Both the position numbers and the translations under genes were made by a program. Below are positions 56,785-64,000 of a stretch of 64,000 nucleotides of DNA, one piece after another; position 1 is the first letter of the stretch, and each line of letters begins with the position of its first letter. Origin of the DNA: Neurospora intermedia (taxonomy: Eukaryota; Ascomycota; Sordariomycetes; Sordariales; Sordariaceae); the NCBI GenBank assembly GCA_037102815.1, contig BTPP01000007.1, forward strand, positions 1,364,001 to 1,428,000, given 5' to 3'. The notes under the pieces were generated by a model, which was not told the origin of the DNA, searched no databases, and saw only the letters and a list, made by a program, of their open reading frames with translations.

Positions 56785-57152
56785 CGCCTTGCTGAGCTTT
56801 CCCAATGGTAACTTGTTGCGATCGTACTTAAGTGCCGCCATGGTGTTGTCCATTAACTGCTGGTTGAAGATGAGTTCCATGAGCTTAGCCACTGAAGGAT
56901 GGAGTGTGCACTTGGGAGGCTTTTGGTCCTCTTTCTCTTCTTTCGTGGCCGCGCCGCCCTCAGCTTCCTCTTCGTCATCGGATTCATCCTTATAGTTCAC
57001 CTCGACGACGCGATAGTCTGGGTTCTGCTTGGCGACCTGGAGAATGAGGTCAGTAACTGTCCGTAATAGGTATAATGAAAAGAATCAATGGTAACACGTA
57101 CGATAGAGAGACCCATGTCACGAGTCGGGTCAAAGACCGTGAACTTCGCAAC
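56785..57152 (-). pseudogene. Fragment of a poly(ADP-ribose) polymerase gene
   Basis: Two exon-like pieces are joined by a 65-nt intron (57101-57037, GTACGT...CTCCAG). The first encodes VAKFTVFDPTRDMGLSI, then VAKQNPDYRVVEVNYKDESD. The second runs into KCTLHPSVAKLMELIFNQQL and ALKYDRNKLPLGKLSKA, which is the start of the PARP regulatory domain after the WGR domain. Similarity stops right after LGKLSK at about 56785. No catalytic ADP-ribosyltransferase domain follows within the remaining minus-strand sequence, and no zinc finger, BRCT or complete WGR precedes it. It is therefore a partial copy, probably non-functional, of a host gene located elsewhere. Downstream frames (56535-56762) are acidic and unrelated. 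Confidence 0.65.
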
Positions 57153-57187
57153 CCGTCACCATTGATCTCCATTCGTCTTCCCTCCGC

Positions 57188-57512
57188 TTATACGCATCTG
57201 CTGCCCTCTACTATCTTATCCATCTCCTCCAGAGTTTCGATCATGTCTTTGTAGAAGTCGCCGTCCTGAGGAAAGTCCCATCAGTTAGTAAGTGGGGCTC
57301 GGTGATGATTGAAAGAAAAGATGGATGGGACTGGGAAACTGAGCACACACCTTGTTTTGGACGGGAACAGGCTCGACCACTTCCGGGCCTTGGCCACTGT
57401 GACCGCTGCTGTTGGTCACCGGAGCTGTGTCCACGTCCTGAACGGCGCCACTGAATTTCAGGTCGCGGAGCGCGAGGAGACAGTCCAGCTCCTTCTGGGT
57501 CAGTCTGTCCAT
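57188..57512 (-). CDS. Candidate small two-exon gene, 79 aa
   Basis: Exon 1 is 57512-57351 (MDRLTQKELDCLLALRDLKF), the intron is 57350-57266 (GTGTGT...CCTCAG) and exon 2 is 57265-57188 (DGDFYKDMIETLEEMDKIVE). Both joins are in phase 0 and the combined protein is helical and acidic. An in-frame ATG 42 nt upstream is possible. The gene ends about 35 bp before the PARP fragment on the same strand. No family is recognised. Confidence 0.4.
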
Positions 57513-60500
57513 TTTGATAACTTGGAACTGGTGACCAAGCAATGAACGACGCAAGATCTGTGGTATTGGGAGTGTCAGAAGCGTGATCAGGTGGACGGTG
57601 AGTGAAGATGAGATGCTGCAAATAGGATATTATAATAGTGCAATGAGAGAGCTCGCGGCGACGTTGTTGTGATCTTACGAAGACGAAGAATAGGACACGG
57701 GTTCTGAGGGCAAGAAGTATGTAGAGATACTCACATAGTGTGGACAAGCGCTGTGGCCTGTCGATGATTCCCAGATCACCTGTCTCTGTTTAACTTGGAA
57801 GAGCGCGAGAGTGCTGTGATGTTTTGCGTGTCAGATACATGTACGTCTCTTGACGACGTGGTGAGACGCTGCGACAAAAGCCATGTATATACGACTGGTA
57901 GAAGGAGACGCGTGGTGGAGGAGGTGCTTTGCGCAGATGTAATAGAACACGAGAGACAGGAGAATTGGGGATGGGGGGAGATACATAAAAGGCAAGAGTT
58001 TACTTACAAGCTATGTGACTGCGTGGGAATGTGTGTGGTTGTTGTTGACGTGGCGACTACCTCGCTTTGCTTGGTAGTTTGCGATGCTTGCGAGTAAACG
58101 GCGAGAGGTCGAGTGGATGAGGTGAGCAAAGTATGACTTTCGTGGTGAGGGGAGAGATTGTAGTGGAGGGAAGTTTCAAAGAGGAAAGGGAGCGAGTAGA
58201 AGGGCCACTCCGGGAAAAAAAAAAAGTTGTGGGCTTGACTTTGTGCGTGCCTGAGGCAAGGCTGAAGGGAAGCACAAACGGAGGCAGCCTAGGGCTATGA
58301 TGAAATATGTAGAAGACAGTTTAACAAGCTGGAAGGCACAGCGAGTGCCGGCGGCGGAAGCGCGGACAGTGAGAGCGCGGCAAGGGCACGGAGTTTCAAC
58401 GGGTCGGAAAGAAAGCCATAGAAGGGTGGAGGGGGTGGGGAAACAGTACATGTAGGCAGGTAGGTTATTTCTATTCAACCAAGTTACCAGTGGTGAGGGG
58501 AGAATACGCGTGGATGTATCGTGGACGTGGTTTCAGCCCCTCTTGGAAACTCGTTTATATCTGGTCAGCCCGTTGTGGTGATAGCCAGGCCACTACCAGC
58601 AGAGCCACCGCTGAGTATTGCTGCCTCAAAGTAAAGAAATATGAAACCAGCTTAAATCAGGTCACGTTGTATACATACCTCTAGTCTTCTTGTTTTTCAA
58701 AACATACCATACGGTCTTGAACGCGAAGGGTATATATACAAAGCTTGATTTGTTGAGAGCCAGACAATAGAGAGACGTGTAGAGAAACTCTAGAGCTTCT
58801 GATGTCGTAGCGTGGTTGCTAGCACGATTACACTTGTAATTCCACGAAAGTAGATGATCATATCAAGTACGAAGGGATAACAAACAGGTTACTAGCTTTG
58901 CCTGTCTGAAACTGTCACGCCTCCAGTTTCTCTACTGTTGCTATGCATCTTGGTCTGGTGTTTTCGGGTTGATAACAGATGGAGCTAGACTGCCCGTTGG
59001 GAGGGTTGATTACCTCTGACATCTCTTTCCCTTGTAGATCCATCAATCAAGGCCAGGCAGTAGCGGGGAAAGTGTTGATTCTCAAGTATAAGCTCTCAAG
59101 CTTTGTTAGCCAGTTGTTGGACAGGTCTTGGAATTCGAGGAGGTGACAATAGTTTACCCCTCAACGTAAGTGTTGGAACGCGGAGGCCCACCAGCTTTCT
59201 CGACGACAGGAGAATGAGGCCTCGGTCTTGTAGCTCCCTGCACGCTGGGACCTTTCTGTATAAAGTGATGGGTCCTGGCGCAACAAAATTGATGATATTG
59301 AGGGGCAGAAGGCGGGGTTCAAGTCCTTATGTGTTCTCGCATGAGTAGGTTCTCTTATCGAATACATGCTGTTTTCGTGTGCTGCCATCGGTTGCGCCAA
59401 GATTGCAGTGTTGTTTTGATATTTGTCGTAAATACGGTGAAACTTGATCATCGTCTATTCTTGTCGGGCGTGCTGTTCAAGCCGTTCTTTTGGAAGAAAC
59501 GAGACCAGTCGCTACTGGAGCATGACCGTTAGCATCTGACGGAGCCCCAAAAGCGCATCTTCCATTCCTCTCTTCAGGGTCTTGAAGTGACTTGCACGGA
59601 GTCGGACTCAAGATTGGGTTGCCGACAGGGAAAGGTTGGGACTCGGCGCAATCTGTGTAATCGTGGAGGTTTGTGAGGCGCCGGTTGGAATGGGTGTGAT
59701 AGCCATGCCGCCGGTCGGGGCCTGTAAAGATAACAATAACCCCAGTCAAAGGAGAAGGGAGACATTTTGTCGTGGCGGGGAGAAAAAAGGTCGGCAGCAG
59801 AAGGCTTCAGTTGGTGGGTTAGGACTTCCATTTGCTGTAGGTGGTTGAATGGAAGGTCTTGGTTGTCGAAGATGGAGCATCTGAAGTTTCCATGTTTGGA
59901 CCGGTCACTCAAATCATACCTAATGCATTGCACCTTCCCTCTAGATGCACTGGTTACCTTGCAGCCACTTGCCTGAAGCCCGGTGATGTCCGGCGGGGAC
60001 ACTTTCAATTTACCGACTCGACATTCCTTCATTGCGCATTTCCACTTGACATGCATGTTCAGCCGCCAATGAAAATTTCCACTTGTATGATATATCCATG
60101 TTCTCATTTCACCTTGATTTTCCATGTCTGAGTGATTCGGGTGCTCAGCAACGTCGACGAGTGAGTGCTGACCCGATATTGGTCTTCCCCTAGGGTAAGC
60201 TTGGCATGAATGCTGGCAGCTGGCCGACAACTGCCAAGCTCGGGTACCTTTTACCGCAAAGAGATTCCATGGCGGGATTCGACCCAGATTCCAGGTTCCA
60301 GGAAGCGAACCAACAAAGCCAAGCACTTGTTTCAGTGGACATCGTCACTGCTTCAGCTGCACGACAGGGTGACACACAGACAGCAGAGGGGACCTAGAGG
60401 TACCCCAGCGATCGGGGGCAGGGCAGATAGCGTATGCCAAGGCGGGCCAGGCCCAGAGGAAACCAACAACGTCAACCGCGATTTTGTTGCTTCTCTCCTG

Positions 60501-60818
60501 TTTTGCATGCTCCGTCTCCCCTCTCCATGTTTCCCTCATCCGCCGCATTGGTTTGGACCTGCAACACACTTCATCGACGTCCGAATACACGCGGGCAGCC
60601 CGAGAGCGGCACATTTCCTTTTCTGGCCTTTATTCAACAATATCCAACTTATCCAATCTTTGCACCATATTTTCTCCTCCTCTCTCGCTAATCATCCTTC
60701 CCTTCTTCCGTCATTCGCTTTTGCTAACTACCCCCTTTTCTTTTTTGTTTGTCTCTCAATATTCAATTCCTCAACAGATTTCTTGACTTGAAGACTTCTA
60801 GACGTCATCACCGTCATC
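57513..60818. other. Gene-poor stretch before the P-loop ATPase
   Basis: A 250-codon minus-strand frame (59574-60326) lacks an ATG at its start and is opposed by an open plus frame, so I do not call it. The last 200 bp (60610-60810) are pyrimidine-rich and fit a leader for the gene at 60819. Confidence 0.4.
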
Positions 60819-63743
60819 ATGGCATCCAGGATACCCGCGGCCTGGCGTATCCGAGCCGGCAAGTCCACCAACACCGGCGGCCTCAACTTCAACAAAGTCA
60901 ACAAGTCCACCCTCGCGCTGGCGCGCTGGACTTCTACATCGTCATCAGCACCGGCATCATCACGATCCACCACAACATCCACACCCGCAATTGCTGCATG
61001 GCCTCCGAGATTGCGGCTGGGATCTTCAGGCACAGTTCCTCCGGCCAGAAGCTTATTCCAACGTCAGCAGCATCAGCAGCGCAGATCTTTCGGTGGGTTC
61101 AACTTTCTCCTTATCCTCATGTGTTATCCACCACCCCCCGGTCTCTGTTGCATTTCATGAACGGTCAAGCATTGTTCAAGCATTGAGGTGGCATCCCCAC
61201 TTCGGTTCCCCCTCCCCTATTACATGTTGTTGGTTGATTTTGCTACACGAAAGAAAAAGAAAGAAAAAGAAAGAAAAAAGATGTTGTTGGAGGAACAGAG
61301 ATTCGAGCTTGGCTTGGTTTGGTTGTTGTGCGCTGTGGCCCACTACGTCTACCACGTTGTTTACATCAGCCTCGAACCCGGAATTGTCATGACTTGGCTG
61401 GGCAAACGGGTGGAGTCGGTGTGGACATTTGCGATCGAGAGCTTTGTTCTCCTTCAAATATGGATATGGGGCTGAGGATGTGAACAATGGTCGAGGGTTA
61501 CCCATGACAAGTGTCATGTCGAGGAAGGGTATCATGCAGTGGTATGCCTTTGTCTTCGAATTCGGTCACGTACAAGGAAGACTCGACTTGGTTGATGCAG
61601 GGTCCAAGACTTGCCGGTACATGCAGTCTGCAAGGCACTTTGGCGTTATCAATGGGCTTTCGGACATTGTACCATGGACCCCGACGTCTCGCGGTTTTGA
61701 TCGTACAGCGACTCGGACCCGCCTTGCCGTCATGTTGTCAGCCAGAGATGGTTCTTTATCCTTGGGTGATGCCTACTTCTACCAGCAACAAGGTTTGCGA
61801 ACCACACGTCGAACGGTCATGATCAAGACCGCAAAGGCTCTTCTACCCGAACCATCGATGGTACGACCCCTACCAATCTCTGGGAATTGTCTTACAATGG
61901 TCATTGTTTCATCCCCGGAATCTTCTCCTAAATCCACTTCCTGATCGGGGCGATCCTGACCTTTTCTTCCACCTCCTGATCCCCAATTTACCTCCATCGT
62001 GCCATTGAACATGACATCCCCCCAAGCTCTTTTTCCTACATACCTTAGATACTACCCGACAGCAAACTGATCCTCCCTAGCTCGCACTACCCCCCGCCAT
62101 GGCTCCGACGATCACCACCACTGCCCACCAAATGAGAACCCCTCGATCCTCTACAAGATGCTCGAAGCAGCCGCCACCTCGTTCGCCTCCATACTCGTCC
62201 TCGGCGCCGGTTTCAGTATCGCTGCCTACGTCTACCACAAGACCTATAAGCACATCGTCTTACAGAAAATGGCCAACGCTTTTGAGCCCGGTGATCCCGT
62301 TCTCGACCTCGCCGCCATTGGCAAGAACATACCGCTCTCCAAGACCGCCGCTGCCACGCATTGGATCGCACGACCCGAGCAGGACATCGTCGATGATATC
62401 GTGGCTGGCAAAGAGATCGGGCACTACCACCTGTTCATCGGCGACAAGGGCACGGGCAAGAGCAGCATGCTGTTGGAAGCCATGCGCAAGATCGACGGTG
62501 ACGGCGTGGCCATGTTTGAGGCGCATGCCGACCTGGAGATCTTTCGCATCCGCCTGGGCAAGGCGCTTGACTACGAGTTCCACGAGGATTACATTGGCAG
62601 CTACTTCAGCGAGCGCGGCCCGCGCGACACCACGGCGCTCTTGGATATTGAGCGTGCGCTGAACAAGCTGGAAAAGGTGGCGCTCAAGCGGCGTGCAAAG
62701 ATTGGAAGGCCGCTGGTGGTTATCATCAACCAAATGCATCTGATCCGCGACGATGAGGACGGCAAGGATTTGATTGAGCTGCTCCAGCAGAAGGCGGAGC
62801 AGTGGGCCGCCAGCAACTTGGTTACCATGGTGTTTAACAGCGACGATTACTGGGTGTATGAGAGACTGAAGCAGTTGGCCACGCGCATGGAGGTGCTCTC
62901 AATCACGGACCTGCCCAAGAACCTGGCGACGGCGGCCCTCAGGAATTATCGTCACCGCTATTTTGGAGAGGACTTAAGCGACCAGACCTTGGAGCAAATC
63001 TACGATCGCGTGGGTGGTCGCCTGAATTTCTTGAATAGGGTCGCCAAGAGCAATGATATGCTGGCGACGTGTGATGAGATCAAGCAAGTGGAGAAAACGT
63101 GGTTCTTGAACCAGTGCTGGATTCTGGGAGAGGAAATGGATGATGATGTGATGGATCAGCAGAAGTGGGCTGTGAGTCGCTATTTCTTTGTTCCCTTTTC
63201 TTTTTCTTCCCACTCCCTACCTCCCTTAAACCCCTTCTGCTTCCTCATCTTCCCTCCAATTTGCTAACACCCCCTCCCCCCACACAGGCAGCAGCAGTAG
63301 TCCTAGCCACCGCCCTCGTCGATAAAGAAGCCATGATGGAAGCCGAGGGTTCTTCCACCTACGACCCTGTAGTCGGCCACATCCTGCCCTCGTACGCTCT
63401 GCACGAGGCCCAGCAGATCATGACGCGTTCCGACTTTGTGCGCGCCCTTGACCGCCTCAATCTTTTCTCGATCACCAAGAACGCCCAGGTGCGCGCCAGC
63501 TCCGTGCCCATGCACCTCGCGTTCCGGGAGATCGTTGCTCAGCCCGGCTTCCGCGAACACCTGCAGGCGACCATTGACAGGATCGCGGCTATCGAGAGCT
63601 TGGGACGTACCAGGGAGTTGGTGGCGAAGGATCTGGTGCTTGGTGGTCATTATGAGATTAGGAGGTCGGAGAAGGGCAAGGGCGTAGATGTCAAGTTGGT
63701 TATGCCGGAACCGGAAGACGAGGGTGAGGAGAAGGATGATTAA
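60819..63743 (+). CDS. Mitochondrial membrane-anchored P-loop ATPase
   Basis: Exons are 60819-61092, 62081-63171 and 63288-63743, giving 606 residues. Introns are 61093-62080 (GTGGGT...CCCTAG, 988 nt) and 63172-63287 (GTGAGT...CACAG). The N-terminus (MASRIPAAWRIRAGKSTNTG, many Arg and Ser, few acids, ending QRRSFA) looks like a mitochondrial presequence. A membrane span follows at about 126-143 (FASILVLGAGFSIAAYVY). The ATPase domain has Walker A GDKGTGKSS (212-220) and a hydrophobic beta strand, GRPLVVIINQMHL, in the Walker B place with N/Q/H instead of acidic residues. The C-terminal part is helical and ends in an acidic tail. It resembles archaeal-type or AAA ATPases. The exact role is unknown. 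Joining exon 1 to exon 2 rests on phase and on the targeting signal. Confidence 0.8.
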
Positions 63744-64000
63744 GATTTCTGACTTGCCTCGAAGAACGTGCCTGTGATTGTCCTGTCAGGAGCCAGGCGG
63801 TCATTGGACAAAATCGAAAGGAAAAAAGTGAAAAGACGAAAGTGAAAAGAAGAAGAAAAAAAAGATGGTAACGTTTTAGTACCTCTAGGCATGAAAATAT
63901 GGAGTCAAGGCGGGGATGGAAAGATGAAGAAAAAGCGTTCTGTTTTCTTGGTTTTTGCGAAGGATCATGAGGGAGAGAGGCACTTGCCAGGAGCTTCAAT
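63744..64000. other. 3' flank of the P-loop ATPase gene
   Basis: Short purine-rich sequence, probably the 3' UTR. No gene is supported before the window ends. Confidence 0.5.

Noticed and set aside
59250-59330. GGGGTTCAAGTCC, a B-box-like word
   Set aside because: The T stem does not pair and no acceptor or D arm can be drawn.
59574-60326. 250-codon minus-strand frame
   Set aside because: It does not begin with ATG, is opposed by an open plus frame and has no motif or splice support.
1-64000. CRISPR array or bacterial operon structure
   Set aside because: No regularly spaced short repeats are seen, and introns, tRNA intron and retroelements show a fungal genome.

Overview
The window looks like a filamentous ascomycete of the Sordariales, most likely Neurospora or a close relative. 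The genes have short introns with GTRAGT-type donors and CTRAC-like branch sites. The gene-bearing DNA is roughly half G+C and rich in simple repeats. The window also holds a 14.7-kb very AT-rich island made of two dead LTR retrotransposons whose LTR differences are all transitions, which is the signature of repeat-induced point mutation (RIP). The genus is an inference from style; no search was possible.

Layout. 0.6-2.3 kb (-): allantoinase, with a cluster of GATA-factor sites upstream. 6.2-10.3 kb: gene-poor DNA with weak multi-exon candidates and one 258-codon ORF. 11.6-13.0 kb (+): three-exon zinc-free medium-chain oxidoreductase. 13.2-17.2 kb: a possible spliced gene, a perfect tandem repeat and a 194-aa orphan protein. 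17.2-23.3 kb: a compact block with a phosphatidylserine decarboxylase-like enzyme (-), a protein carrying an ESCO/Eco1-type zinc finger but no acetyltransferase (-), the V-ATPase assembly factor Vph2/Vma12 (-), and divergently the ubiquinone-pathway polyprenyl synthase Coq1 (+). 24.0-25.2 kb (-): two tandem small paralogues. 27.8-30.2 kb (-): AT-hook plus Zn2Cys6 transcription factor. 30.2-37.6 kb: long gene-poor stretch.

37.58-52.32 kb: a Ty1/copia-type element on the minus strand (37579-44214) and a Ty3/gypsy-type chromovirus on the plus strand (44316-52323). They stand head to head, 101 bp apart, each with paired LTRs and a target duplication. Both are heavily broken fossils. They share a ~0.58-kb module at the same place, just inside the 3' LTR, although they belong to different superfamilies. 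This is the most unusual structure in the window.

52.3-60.8 kb: mostly non-coding, with an intron-bearing tRNA-Glu(UUC), a 35-T tract, short direct duplications and a fragment of a poly(ADP-ribose) polymerase gene. 60.8-63.7 kb (+): a three-exon, probably mitochondrial, membrane-anchored P-loop ATPase with an unusually long first intron.

The recognised genes are housekeeping and do not form an obvious cluster. Coq1 and the P-loop ATPase point to mitochondria, Vph2 to the ER and V-ATPase, allantoinase to purine nitrogen salvage. Exon borders were read by eye from splice consensus and reading frame; those of recognised families are fairly secure, those of orphan candidates are not.
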